Assembly: GCA_903915655.1 (NCBI GenBank)
Contig: CAIWTU010000057.1
Coordinates: 1-64,000, forward strand
Length of the DNA: 64,000 nucleotides
Direction of reading: 5' to 3'
From: an uncultured Geobacter sp.
GTDB lineage: Bacteria > Desulfobacterota > Desulfuromonadia > Geobacterales > Geobacteraceae
A program made the translations under genes and the position numbers. Below the pieces are notes generated by a model. That model had not been told where the DNA came from, searched no databases, and worked only from the letters and a program-made list of their open reading frames with translations. Positions 8,261 through 16,950 of the stretch are shown here, piece after piece. The first letter of the stretch is position 1. The number at the start of each line of letters is the position of its first letter.

Positions 8261-9328
8261 ATGTGGAAAAGAGTCATCCTGCGTGATACAGCCATGGAAA
8301 TGACAATTGATCATTATAACGAAGATAGCTCTACCTGGGACGCCTTTGTTGCCTCCCATAATGACAGCACCAATTACCACCGGTATGGCTGGCGAAAGGT
8401 AATAGAAAAGAGCTTTGGCCATAAGACGTATTATCTCACTGCCAGAGACGGTAATGGCGAAATTCAGGGTCTATTGCCGCTTACTCATATGAAAAGTAGG
8501 CTTTTCGGGAACTTTCTGGTTTCGCTTCCCTTTTTCAATTACGGCGGACTGCTGTGCAATGATGATGAAACCGCCTCAGCCCTGCTGGATGAAGCCGGCC
8601 GGATACTTGGTGATGTAAATGCAGACTATGCTGAGCTGCGTCACTTGAACGTCCGCAGGCAAGAGCTTGCGACTAAAGAACTCAAGGTCACGATGATCCT
8701 TCCTCTCCAGAATGATGATGAGGCCCAGTGGAAGGCACTGGATGCCAAGGTGCGGAATCAGGTGCGCAAGGCGGAAAAGAGCGGGCTGGAAACCGTTTCC
8801 GGGCATCTGGATCTTCTAGACGGGTTTTACGAGGTGTTCTGCCGTAACATGAGGGACTTGGGTACGCCTGTATATGGCAGGAATTTCTTCCAAAACGTTC
8901 TGGAAACCTTCCCTGAAACGACACGGATCATTTCTGTGATGCTGGGAGACAAGGCGGTTGCTTCCGGTATCCTTACCTGGTTCAGGGATTCTCTGGAAGT
9001 ACCATGGGCATCATCTATCAGTGACCACAAGAATAAATGTCCGAACAATATGCTTTACTGGGAAGCAATACGTTTTGCTATCAGGAACGGCTCAGCTAAA
9101 TTCGACTTCGGCCGTTCAACACCGGGAGAGGGGACCTTCATCTTCAAGAAACAGTGGGGAGCCAAACCGGTGCAGCTTTACTGGCAGTACCTGCTCAAGG
9201 ACGGAGAAAGAGTGCCGGAACTGAACACAAAGAACCCGAAGTATGAGTTGGCCATAAAGGTCTGGCAACGGTTGCCGATCACACTGACCAAGGTCCTCGG
9301 ACCACGGATCGTGAAAAACATTCCATGA
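8261..9328 (+). CDS. FemAB-like protein of the exosortase/PEP-CTERM system type
   Basis: A GNAT/FemAB-fold protein matching what is known of the FemAB family found with exosortase A. Visible features are AWDAFV-like TWDAFVASH near the N-terminus, FFNYGGLL, the ARNxxRKAEKSGL-type basic helix (VRNQVRKAEKSGLE) and FDFGRSTPGEGTFIFKKQWGA near the C-terminus. The last motif is characteristic of this group. The longest frame starts at 8261. ATG 8294 or 8300 would align better with the usual short N-terminus, and none has a convincing ribosome site. Proposed role: transfer of an amino-acid or acyl group to the exported polysaccharide (inference). Confidence 0.75.
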   Translation: MWKRVILRDTAMEMTIDHYNEDSSTWDAFVASHNDSTNYHRYGWRKVIEKSFGHKTYYLTARDGNGEIQGLLPLTHMKSRLFGNFLVSLPFFNYGGLLCNDDETASALLDEAGRILGDVNADYAELRHLNVRRQELATKELKVTMILPLQNDDEAQWKALDAKVRNQVRKAEKSGLETVSGHLDLLDGFYEVFCRNMRDLGTPVYGRNFFQNVLETFPETTRIISVMLGDKAVASGILTWFRDSLEVPWASSISDHKNKCPNNMLYWEAIRFAIRNGSAKFDFGRSTPGEGTFIFKKQWGAKPVQLYWQYLLKDGERVPELNTKNPKYELAIKVWQRLPITLTKVLGPRIVKNIP

Positions 9329-9472
9329 CCCGAACAGGCAGAGCAATTGGATGCAGGTAAACGCAGATTGCCACAGATTGAGTCTATAAGAGTTTTTGAG
9401 AATTATTGATTTTAAAATCCGCGTGGATCAGATCTGATCCGTCTCCAATTAAGGTTTTTATCCGGGGTCTAC

Positions 9473-10678
9473 ATGGCATTTCGTATAGGAAGAACACTCC
9501 CCCCGGCGGCATCGCCTATTTACCTCAAGGATATCGTCTCCGGGATAACCGGACTATTCCGGGGTGGGAAAACTATCACAAAGTTCGAAGAGGAACTGAG
9601 GGAGTATTACCAGGTCAGGCACTGTTTTGCTGTTTCATCTGGAAAGACGGCGTTGACAGTCATACTCCAATCCCTCAAGGCGATGTTTCCTGAGCGGGAC
9701 GAAGTGCTGATTCCCGCCTTTACCTGCTATTCTGTACCATCAGCAGTAATCCGCGCTGGTCTCAGGATAAGGTTGTGCGATCTGGATATGGAGACATTCG
9801 ATTTTGATCATGCGCAGTTGTCACGTATCTTATCCGGGGAGAACCCCCGGCTGCTTTGCATCCTTCCTGTCCATCTTTTCGGTCTACCGGCCGATGTAAC
9901 CCGCATCAAAAATATGATCTCAGGCAGGGATATCGTAATCGTCGAAGACGCTGCGCAGGCGATGGGGGGTAATTCTGAGGGGAAAAAACTCGGAACCCTT
10001 GGAGACGTCGGTTTTTTCAGCCTCGGGCGAGGGAAGGCGCTTTCCACCGTTGAGGGCGGCATCATTTTAACCGGGCGTGATGATATTGCTGGCCAATTGC
10101 GAAGGAGTATGAATGAAATAGTAAATTATGGCACTGTCGAGGTCGTTCAAATGCTTTTTTATGCGGTTGCCTTGATGTTACTGCTGCGGCCCCCCTTGTT
10201 CTGGCTTCCCAGGGCACTTCCCTTTTTGAGGCTCGGAGAAACAATCTATGACCCGAACTTTAAAATGAGAAAGATGTCCGAGTTTCAGGCGGGATTGGCC
10301 AGAGGATGGGAGGGCAAATTGCGAATCCTGCAAAAGACCCGTTCCGAAAATGTCCGGGGATTGCTGGAAAGACTGGAAAGAATACCCCTCTGGCTTGAAA
10401 AAGGCGCTCTTCCTGATATCATAAGGTTACCCTTGAGAATGGATTCAATTACGAGGAGGAGATCCATATTGAGAGCAAGTGAACAATCAGGACTCGGAAT
10501 CGCCGGTACATATCCCGATTCGGTTGACAGCATCCCGGAGTTGAAGACCCATTTTACGACATTTGATTTTCCGGTTGCTAGAAAAAACGCCAAAGAGCTT
10601 CTGACACTGCCAATACATCCGTATATAACCAGTAATGACATGGACCGGATTGCCGAACTGCTGAAAAGCGAGGAATGA
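9473..10678 (+). CDS. DegT/DnrJ/EryC1/StrS-family PLP aminotransferase
   Basis: PLP-dependent sugar aminotransferase fold, 401 residues. The internal-aldimine lysine is K188 in SLGRGK, followed by TVEGG, and VEDAAQA carries the PLP-ring-binding Asp. Members convert keto-sugar nucleotides to amino sugars, or act in related roles in polysaccharide loci. It is preceded by a 144-bp gap and overlaps the exosortase start by 4 bp (ATGA), so the two are translationally coupled. A strongly hydrophobic segment around residues 222-245 is unusual for a soluble aminotransferase and may be a membrane-association patch. The substrate cannot be told. Confidence 0.8.
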   Translation: MAFRIGRTLPPAASPIYLKDIVSGITGLFRGGKTITKFEEELREYYQVRHCFAVSSGKTALTVILQSLKAMFPERDEVLIPAFTCYSVPSAVIRAGLRIRLCDLDMETFDFDHAQLSRILSGENPRLLCILPVHLFGLPADVTRIKNMISGRDIVIVEDAAQAMGGNSEGKKLGTLGDVGFFSLGRGKALSTVEGGIILTGRDDIAGQLRRSMNEIVNYGTVEVVQMLFYAVALMLLLRPPLFWLPRALPFLRLGETIYDPNFKMRKMSEFQAGLARGWEGKLRILQKTRSENVRGLLERLERIPLWLEKGALPDIIRLPLRMDSITRRRSILRASEQSGLGIAGTYPDSVDSIPELKTHFTTFDFPVARKNAKELLTLPIHPYITSNDMDRIAELLKSEE

Positions 10679-11514
10679 TCACCCTGATGAAACCCGATAC
10701 AGCAAAAATATCCTTACTGATGCTTCTCTGGGCGCTGATCTTCTATCCGGTATATCCCGGCTTGATTGAGGCGTGGTTCGGAATGGCCAATTCCGACAAT
10801 TCCTATGGGTTGCTGGTCCCGTTTATATCCCTTTATTTCATATGGCAAAGGAGGGAAGAGCTGAAATTGGCTGCATTTTCAACCTCGATTTCAGGTCTGA
10901 TCATCCTGATTGCAAGCGCATTGATTTATCTCGTGAGTTATGCCGGCGGAGTCGTTTTTGTCCAGCGCCTGATGATAGTTCTTTCATTGATCGGCCTGGT
11001 CCTTTATCTTTTCGGACCGGAAATATTCAGGATCGTGAGATTCCCCCTGCTGTTTCTCTTTTTCATAGCGCCTATCCCAGAGTCGATGGTTAATATCCTT
11101 TCATTCCCGCTGCAAACCTATGCTACGATCATTTCGTCCAAGATAATCGAGTTATGCGGCATCCCGGTATACAGGGAGGGTCACATGCTCTACTTTTCCC
11201 AGACACAACTGGAGGTGGCCGAGGCTTGCAGCGGCATTCGCTCGGTTTCGGCAATGTTGATGCTCTCGGTGGTATTCATGCATCAATGCGAAAATAATCG
11301 CCTGCGAAAAGTAATCATCATATCGTCTTCCATTGTTATTGCATTGTTAGCAAACATCCTGCGTGTAAGCGGAACTGGTATCCTCGCACATTTTTTTGGG
11401 GACAGGGTGGCCAAGGGGTTTCTGCATGAATTTTCCGGCATAGCTGTTTTTGCAGTAGGTTTTGCTATGCTGTTTGTTGAATACAAACTGCTGAACAGAA
11501 AATGGTTTCAGTGA
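10675..11514 (+). CDS. Exosortase (EpsH/XrtA-like transpeptidase)
   Basis: An inner-membrane cysteine transpeptidase that, by family knowledge, cleaves PEP-CTERM sorting signals of exported proteins and links them to an envelope component. About eight hydrophobic segments are visible. The catalytic triad is intact: C185 in EACSGIRS, R230 in NILRVSG and H251 in FLHEFSG. It overlaps the aminotransferase by 4 bp and the EpsI gene by 13 bp. At 279 residues it is a stand-alone exosortase without a fused EpsI domain. No PEP-CTERM protein is seen in this window, so its substrates must lie elsewhere. The exact exosortase subtype is inferred from the neighbourhood only. Confidence 0.9.
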   Translation: MITLMKPDTAKISLLMLLWALIFYPVYPGLIEAWFGMANSDNSYGLLVPFISLYFIWQRREELKLAAFSTSISGLIILIASALIYLVSYAGGVVFVQRLMIVLSLIGLVLYLFGPEIFRIVRFPLLFLFFIAPIPESMVNILSFPLQTYATIISSKIIELCGIPVYREGHMLYFSQTQLEVAEACSGIRSVSAMLMLSVVFMHQCENNRLRKVIIISSSIVIALLANILRVSGTGILAHFFGDRVAKGFLHEFSGIAVFAVGFAMLFVEYKLLNRKWFQ

Positions 11515-12194
11515 TAGACAGTTTTATGACAACGAACTTCAAAATATCGATGCACTCTTTTTTTATAGCCCTGGCAATCTTGACATTGACCTTATTACTT
11601 GCTATCGCAATAACTGCACGCGGAAAGCCGGTTGTCGTCAAGACGAACCTTGAAAACCTCCCGATGCTAGTCAACGGCATGCAGGGGGTTGAAGATTTTT
11701 ATTCTGAGTCGGTTTACTCGGCATTGAATGCGGACAGCCATGTTTACCGCCACTATCTGACCCGTGACGGCAGACGGCTTGATCTTTATATCGGTTATTA
11801 CGGGACAGCCAAAGGGGGGAGGACGGCACATAATCCGATAGGGTGTCTCCCGGGCCAGGGATGGGGTTTGCTTGAATCGAAGGAGATCATTCTTAAGCCC
11901 AGCTATTATCCTGGGGGGATTCCGGTAAACTTTCTCCTCTCTTCCAAGGGGGACACGTTTGTTACAACAATCTACTGGTACCAGTCGGCTGGTACAAAAG
12001 TCATCTCGAACGGAATCAGGCACAATATCCAGCGGTTTATGGGGATGGTCTTACACAACAGAAATGACGGGGCCTTTGTCCGGATAACGATCCTTTCTGA
12101 TAAGTCAGATGCCGGAGCCGCAAAAATGCTTGCGGAGACCTTCTCTGTCGGGATACTTAACCTGTTGCCAGACTATTGGCCTGTAGAAAAATAG
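11502..12194 (+). CDS. epsI: Exosortase-associated protein EpsI (DUF3485)
   Basis: A 230-residue protein with one N-terminal membrane anchor (about residues 17-37) and a periplasmic domain of the EpsI type. The diagnostic block is YYGTAKGG followed by HNPIGCLPGQGW (about residues 97-125), which matches the family pattern of HxPxxCLPGxGW. EpsI is nearly always next to or fused with an exosortase; its biochemical role is not established. It overlaps the exosortase gene by 13 bp. The first Met may be at 11502 or at the in-frame ATG 11526. It is the last gene before the AT-rich block. Confidence 0.85.
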   Translation: MVSVIDSFMTTNFKISMHSFFIALAILTLTLLLAIAITARGKPVVVKTNLENLPMLVNGMQGVEDFYSESVYSALNADSHVYRHYLTRDGRRLDLYIGYYGTAKGGRTAHNPIGCLPGQGWGLLESKEIILKPSYYPGGIPVNFLLSSKGDTFVTTIYWYQSAGTKVISNGIRHNIQRFMGMVLHNRNDGAFVRITILSDKSDAGAAKMLAETFSVGILNLLPDYWPVEK

Positions 12195-12230
12195 TTCCCC
12201 TTCAGACCCCCTGTTTCCAGGAGGCGGACG

Positions 12231-12305
12231 ATGGAAGAAGATCTGAGACTCAGACGTCGAATCAAGAGAGGCTATTACTGTGAATTATCATTATCAGTCG
12301 GATAG
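12231..12305 (+). CDS. Candidate 24-residue small ORF
   Basis: In the 123-bp gap between epsI and the polymerase gene, ATG 12231 is preceded by AGGAGG with a 6-base spacer, a better ribosome site than those of most neighbours. The frame encodes a short, Arg-rich peptide (MEEDLRLRRR...) ending at TAG 12303-12305, 12 bp before the next gene. No function is recognisable. It could be a remnant of a larger gene at the junction to the AT-rich block or a leader ORF. Confidence 0.25.
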   Translation: MEEDLRLRRRIKRGYYCELSLSVG

Positions 12306-12317
12306 TTATTTGTCGAT

Positions 12318-13559
12318 ATGACGACCTCGGCAGAATTTACTAAAAAACAGGATGAAACCGGACTGTTATTCATACTGTTTTGTATATGGTCAGTTGTACT
12401 TATATGCCGACCACAAGATTATCTATTGTTTTTGGGACCATTGAGGCCAGGGTTAATATTATTCATAATCACAATTAGTTGTTATTTGATAAATCACAAA
12501 AAATTAAAGGCAAGTGTATCTAATATTCAAATCAAGCTTTACCAATATCTTATTATCATGATAGTTGCGAGCATTCCTTTTTCATATTATCGAAGGCTTT
12601 CATTTAATGAATTATTTTTATATTGCAATGTTATCCTCTTTTTTTTCTTGTTCTACAAAACGGTTGATTCAGTATCAAAATTACGCATAGTATTGTTCGT
12701 TTACTCTCTAGGCAGTTCAATCTACGCGATATTCTGTTTGCGCTTTGGGAAATTTTCTGCAGAGAGATTGGGTTTTGGAGAGACATTAGATCCAAACGAC
12801 ATTGCATATTTTATGGTTAGTTTTTTAACATTCAATCTATTGTTTTTGCGCAAAGATAATAATGTTTTATTGCGGTGCGTATCTTTTGCAAACATATTGC
12901 TTTGTTCTCTTGCGCTACTCAAGACCGGTTCACGGGGTGGTTTGCTCTCTCTCTTATTGGTAATTATTGTATTGTTGTTTGGGAGATCCTTAACATTAAA
13001 TCTATCTTTTATAAAAAAAATAGCAATTTTTATTTTAACTCTACTCTCTCTTCATTTTGTGGATATGAATACAGAGCGTTACAAGACACTTTTGAGCCCT
13101 AAAACTGACTATAATTTTAATGATGAAACAGGGAGGGTTGCTCTCTGGAAAATGGGAGTTGGCTTGATGCTATCACATCCATTAACTGGAGTTGGTTTAA
13201 GCTGTTTCAATGAAGGCATTGGCCGAGAACGTGAGAAGCGAGGATTGCCGCCCAAGTGGCAAACTGCTCATAATAGTTTGATCCAGATAGGTGCTGAAAC
13301 AGGATTGATTGGATTCTTCCTTTTCGCCGTACTCAGTTTTAACGCATTCAAAATTTTCGGGGAAATTGTCAAAAAATCTAAGGTTGAAGATTTGGCTAAA
13401 ATTGGAGAGTTGGCTAGAATTGGGTTCATAGGGCATTTTGTTAGCGCAATGTTTCTGAGCCAAGCCTACTCGGTTTATTGGGCATTCTATATAGTTTTAT
13501 CAGCGGTACTAAAACAGATGCTGGATAATGAATCAATAGCAACGGTAACAGTATCGTGA
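12318..13559 (+). CDS. O-antigen ligase/polymerase family membrane protein (Wzy-like)
   Basis: A 413-residue polytopic inner-membrane protein with about 10-12 hydrophobic segments and a large periplasmic loop. The Wzy_C/O-antigen-ligase pattern is visible: KTGSRGGLLSLLL, then in the long loop HPLTGVGL and HNSLIQIGAETGLIG. Such proteins polymerise repeat units or ligate glycan to an acceptor in the periplasm. It begins the visibly AT-rich block (codons ending in A/T, long T runs), unlike the genes before it. The ribosome site upstream of ATG 12318 is poor. Confidence 0.8.
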   Translation: MTTSAEFTKKQDETGLLFILFCIWSVVLICRPQDYLLFLGPLRPGLILFIITISCYLINHKKLKASVSNIQIKLYQYLIIMIVASIPFSYYRRLSFNELFLYCNVILFFFLFYKTVDSVSKLRIVLFVYSLGSSIYAIFCLRFGKFSAERLGFGETLDPNDIAYFMVSFLTFNLLFLRKDNNVLLRCVSFANILLCSLALLKTGSRGGLLSLLLVIIVLLFGRSLTLNLSFIKKIAIFILTLLSLHFVDMNTERYKTLLSPKTDYNFNDETGRVALWKMGVGLMLSHPLTGVGLSCFNEGIGREREKRGLPPKWQTAHNSLIQIGAETGLIGFFLFAVLSFNAFKIFGEIVKKSKVEDLAKIGELARIGFIGHFVSAMFLSQAYSVYWAFYIVLSAVLKQMLDNESIATVTVS

Positions 13560-13647
13560 GCTTTCTGGAGACATTTGAGCGTGAACTGAATTTATTGTGA
13601 ATCCCGGGATGGGGATAATAACCTGAATATCTAAATGGAGGATTTTA

Positions 13648-14538
13648 ATGGACCAAGGACTAGTATCTAAGTTAATTTGCCCGCCATGTAAGGAAAAGCT
13701 TTTATATCGAGAATCAGGCTTGATTTGTCATAAATGTGGTCAGGTATATAACTTCGTTAGTGGTATGCCAAATTTTCTTCCGGATAACCTTATGGATAAA
13801 TACAATTCCGAACTGAAATTTCAGGATTTGCACGAAGAAATGAATTTTTATCAAAACATGTACGAAAATCTGAAAGGGATAGATGATGGACATTGTGTCG
13901 TATACGGTTACGAGGAGATTTATAATTTCATGTCAGATATCCCTAGAGGTTCTCTCCTCGATGTCGGGTGCGGTGCCGGACATCATAGTAAGGACCTGTC
14001 TTCTTTAGGTTATGAAGTCACTGGTATCGATATATCTGTCAATGGGCTCCTGCAAGCACAGAGTGTAAGCAAAGCAGATGATCAAAAAATAAATTTTGTG
14101 ATCGGTGACGTCGAAAACCTGCCATTTGATGATGATTCTTTTGATGTTGTCTTCTGCAGCCTTATACTGCATCACTTTCCCAAGAGAAACAAACTCCTGA
14201 AAGAAATTAGCCGAGTATGTAAACGGTATTTTGTAACTTTTGAAGTAAACTCTTACGATCCAATATCCTTTATCAGATTTAATATAGTAAATCCTACTAT
14301 AGGCATAAGCACTATTACAAAGAACCAGCGTACGGTTTCTCCAGACAAACTCAGGAATGAACTTTGTAAACTCGGACTGAAAAACAGTAGCATCAAGTAT
14401 GTTGATGTTCACAATTATACGGGAAGAAATCCGGATAGTATTAAAGCTAAAATGCTGAACGTCTACAAAAAGGTATCCAACTTGCTCCCATACAAATGCC
14501 GTTTTAATTTATTTATCATGAAAGCTACAAAATTATAA
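13648..14538 (+). CDS. SAM-dependent methyltransferase with N-terminal zinc ribbon
   Basis: A 296-residue class I methyltransferase. The N-terminus carries a Trm112-like zinc ribbon (C11-x2-C14 and C27-x2-C30, ending GMPNFLPD). The Rossmann core shows LLDVGCGAG (D105-G111), the acidic strand GIDIS and the FDVVFCSLILHHF motif. It probably methylates a sugar or lipid intermediate of the surrounding glycan pathway (inference from neighbours). GGAGG precedes the ATG at good spacing. Base usage is AT-rich, like the flanking genes. Confidence 0.8.
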   Translation: MDQGLVSKLICPPCKEKLLYRESGLICHKCGQVYNFVSGMPNFLPDNLMDKYNSELKFQDLHEEMNFYQNMYENLKGIDDGHCVVYGYEEIYNFMSDIPRGSLLDVGCGAGHHSKDLSSLGYEVTGIDISVNGLLQAQSVSKADDQKINFVIGDVENLPFDDDSFDVVFCSLILHHFPKRNKLLKEISRVCKRYFVTFEVNSYDPISFIRFNIVNPTIGISTITKNQRTVSPDKLRNELCKLGLKNSSIKYVDVHNYTGRNPDSIKAKMLNVYKKVSNLLPYKCRFNLFIMKATKL

Positions 14539-14550
14539 GTGGATAATATC

Positions 14551-15729
14551 ATGGTAAAAATCGCATATATTCTCACCCCCATAGAATTCGGGGGGTTGGA
14601 AAAAGTCAGCCTAACATTCCTCAAGAATGTAAACAGGGAACAGTATGACATACATTTAATACTTCTGATTCGACCTTGGGAAGAAGACAACACTTTTATA
14701 AATTTTATAAAAAGTTACGATTTTTCTATCACAACAATTCCAGTTGCCAGATGGTCTCCAACTGAAAGAAGAGATTATCTGAGAGTGGCAAGATGCGTGG
14801 TGTATTTGTATCGGATATTATCTAAGGGATCGTTCGACGTTGTTCACTCCCATGGGTATTTTGCCGATATTATTACAGCATTGGCATGTAAATTTCTGAA
14901 AATTCCGCATATAAGCACCTGCCACGGATTTATTGCCAATGATAAAAATTTGAAAATATACAATATTTTGGACAGATTTATGCTTCGTTCTTGCGGTAGG
15001 ATTATAGCCGTTTCATCAGGGATAATGAGTGAACTGGTGAGAAACGGTATCAATGCTTCACGGGTCACTGTTATCCAGAATGCTGTCGACTGTTCCGACA
15101 AAGACAAACAGATTGATGAAAACAGAATAGAAAAAAGAAATTTTCTTTCTATAGATAAGAACAAGTTTTTAATTGGTTATGTTGGTCGGCTAAGCGAAGA
15201 GAAGGGGGTTAATTATTTGATCGAAGCAGCCTCCATGTTGAAGCAATTAAATGAAACTTTTAACCTGGTAATCCTGGGTGATGGTCCAAAGAAAAGTGAA
15301 TTATGCAGTCAAGCTAATTCTAAAGGCCTCGATAATGAAATTATTTTTACAGGATTTCAAAAGGATATTGATAGATGGTTGCCTGCACTGGATGTTTTTG
15401 TTTTACCTTCTTTAACAGAAGGCACTCCCATGGCACTGCTCGAAGCAATGTCCATGGGGATACCCGTTATCGCGTCTGCTGTAGGAGGAGTCCCGGGTAT
15501 AATAAAAAATGGAGTTAACGGGTTTCTTCTGGATCCTGGTGATTATAAGGGGTTGAGTGAAACAATAACTCTTTTAATAAATGATCCCCCCCTTCGCAAA
15601 AAGCTGGCGGCTGAGGGTGTTCATACTATTAAAGAGATGTTTGATGTTAATAAGTGGTGCAGAAAGATTGAAAGTGAATATAACTCGCTCCTGCGAAAGG
15701 AGAAGAGAGGCATGATTTCATGTGGTTGA
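14551..15729 (+). CDS. Family 4 glycosyltransferase
   Basis: GT-B retaining glycosyltransferase of the GT4 family. The N-terminal domain has the glycine-rich PIEFGGLEKVS loop and HSHGYFAD. The C-terminal nucleotide-sugar domain has GYVGRLSEEKG, ILGDGPKK and the E-x7-E motif region SLTEGTPMALLEAMSMG. ATG 14551 is chosen because its N-terminus (MVKIAYILTP) matches the family; a GTG at 14539 would add four residues. It overlaps the next gene by 10 bp. Likely cytoplasmic and acting on lipid-linked sugar; donor unknown. Confidence 0.85.
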   Translation: MVKIAYILTPIEFGGLEKVSLTFLKNVNREQYDIHLILLIRPWEEDNTFINFIKSYDFSITTIPVARWSPTERRDYLRVARCVVYLYRILSKGSFDVVHSHGYFADIITALACKFLKIPHISTCHGFIANDKNLKIYNILDRFMLRSCGRIIAVSSGIMSELVRNGINASRVTVIQNAVDCSDKDKQIDENRIEKRNFLSIDKNKFLIGYVGRLSEEKGVNYLIEAASMLKQLNETFNLVILGDGPKKSELCSQANSKGLDNEIIFTGFQKDIDRWLPALDVFVLPSLTEGTPMALLEAMSMGIPVIASAVGGVPGIIKNGVNGFLLDPGDYKGLSETITLLINDPPLRKKLAAEGVHTIKEMFDVNKWCRKIESEYNSLLRKEKRGMISCG

Positions 15730-16919
15730 CTGCTTTTAATATCTTAATAGTGTTGCTCATGTTATACGCGGCTTTTGCCACGCTTTACCTCCTGGTTTTA
15801 GCTGGGGCATATTTTATTTTACCCGAACCCGAGAAGATAGATCATTATAAATTTAACCGCTTCGCCGTTATAGTTCCCGCACACAATGAAGAATTGCTTA
15901 TCTCCAGGTTATGCGAAAGTTTGTCACATTTAGATTACTCGGGGTCATTATATAAAGTTATTATTATTGCCGATAATTGCACTGATCATACGACTGAGGT
16001 TTGCTCCAAATACAGCTGTGAAGTACTGATCCGGAGTGATGAGTTGAAACTAGGAAAAGGCCATGCTATAGCCTGGGCATTAAATCAGATCCCCTTGGAT
16101 GATTATGATGCAATTTTGATTATAGACGCTGATAATTATGTGGATTGCAATCTGTTGCACGAATTGAATAAAATATTAACTAATGGCGAGCATGCAATAC
16201 AATGTTGCAATTCTGTGGGTAACAGGAATGACAGCTGGTTTACACAGCTGCTTTTTGTTACGAGAACCATCAATAATCTTCTTTATCATCACTCCAAATA
16301 CAAGTTGGGCCTCTCATCATATCTGATGGGGAACGGAATTTGTTTTACCACGAAACTGATCAAGGAAAAGGGGTGGACAGCTTTTACTATCGGCGAGGAT
16401 TGGGAATATTATGCGCAACTTCTTGATGAGAAGATAAAAATAGCATTTGCGCTGCATGCAAAAGTTTTTCACCAGGAGTCTAAGTCACTGGACCAGGCAA
16501 CCAGTCAGCGATTACGGTGGTCCAGTGGCAGATTCCATGTGGCAAAAGGTCTTGGACTTCAAATATTAATTAAGGGGATTCGCCGTTTTGATGGCATGTT
16601 AGTAGATGCTTCATTGCCGTTGCTTTTTCCGAACTACTCTTTATTGCTTAATCTCTCCTTAATTTCACTATGCGCCGTCTTAATTATTGCTGTTCCCCCG
16701 TATCGCAATCTTATGATTTTCTCCTTTTTATCTATTTTGTTTGGGCAATTTATACTTTTATGTCTCGGCATAATTTTGAGTGGCGAAGTTATTAAGGTTA
16801 TAAAAGCGCTTACTTATGCGCCGGCGTTTTTAATTTGGAAAATTGCAATAGATTTCATCAGTTTTACAGGTATTTATAGAGGTAAGAAATGGATAAGGAC
16901 TAAGAGGCACATATCGTAA
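15720..16919 (+). CDS. Membrane-bound family 2 glycosyltransferase
   Basis: A 399-residue processive-like GT2: one N-terminal membrane segment (about 5-30), a cytoplasmic GT-A domain with VIVPAHNEE, IADNCTDHT and IIDADN, a Q-x-x-R-W-like motif (SQRLRWSSGR, about residues 261-270) and three to four C-terminal membrane helices. The layout resembles N-acetylglucosaminyltransferases and cellulose-synthase-like enzymes that elongate or export a polymer, but single-sugar transfer is equally possible. The start lies inside the end of the GT4 gene (10-bp overlap). Confidence 0.8.
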   Translation: MWLTAFNILIVLLMLYAAFATLYLLVLAGAYFILPEPEKIDHYKFNRFAVIVPAHNEELLISRLCESLSHLDYSGSLYKVIIIADNCTDHTTEVCSKYSCEVLIRSDELKLGKGHAIAWALNQIPLDDYDAILIIDADNYVDCNLLHELNKILTNGEHAIQCCNSVGNRNDSWFTQLLFVTRTINNLLYHHSKYKLGLSSYLMGNGICFTTKLIKEKGWTAFTIGEDWEYYAQLLDEKIKIAFALHAKVFHQESKSLDQATSQRLRWSSGRFHVAKGLGLQILIKGIRRFDGMLVDASLPLLFPNYSLLLNLSLISLCAVLIIAVPPYRNLMIFSFLSILFGQFILLCLGIILSGEVIKVIKALTYAPAFLIWKIAIDFISFTGIYRGKKWIRTKRHIS

Positions 16920-16950
16920 TCGCAGCATAAGTTTTTACAATCATATATTC

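Noticed and set aside
9329-9472. Repeat-like sequence with cagatt motifs upstream of the aminotransferase
   Set aside because: Only imperfect short matches are visible; no clear repeat unit or structure could be defined by eye.
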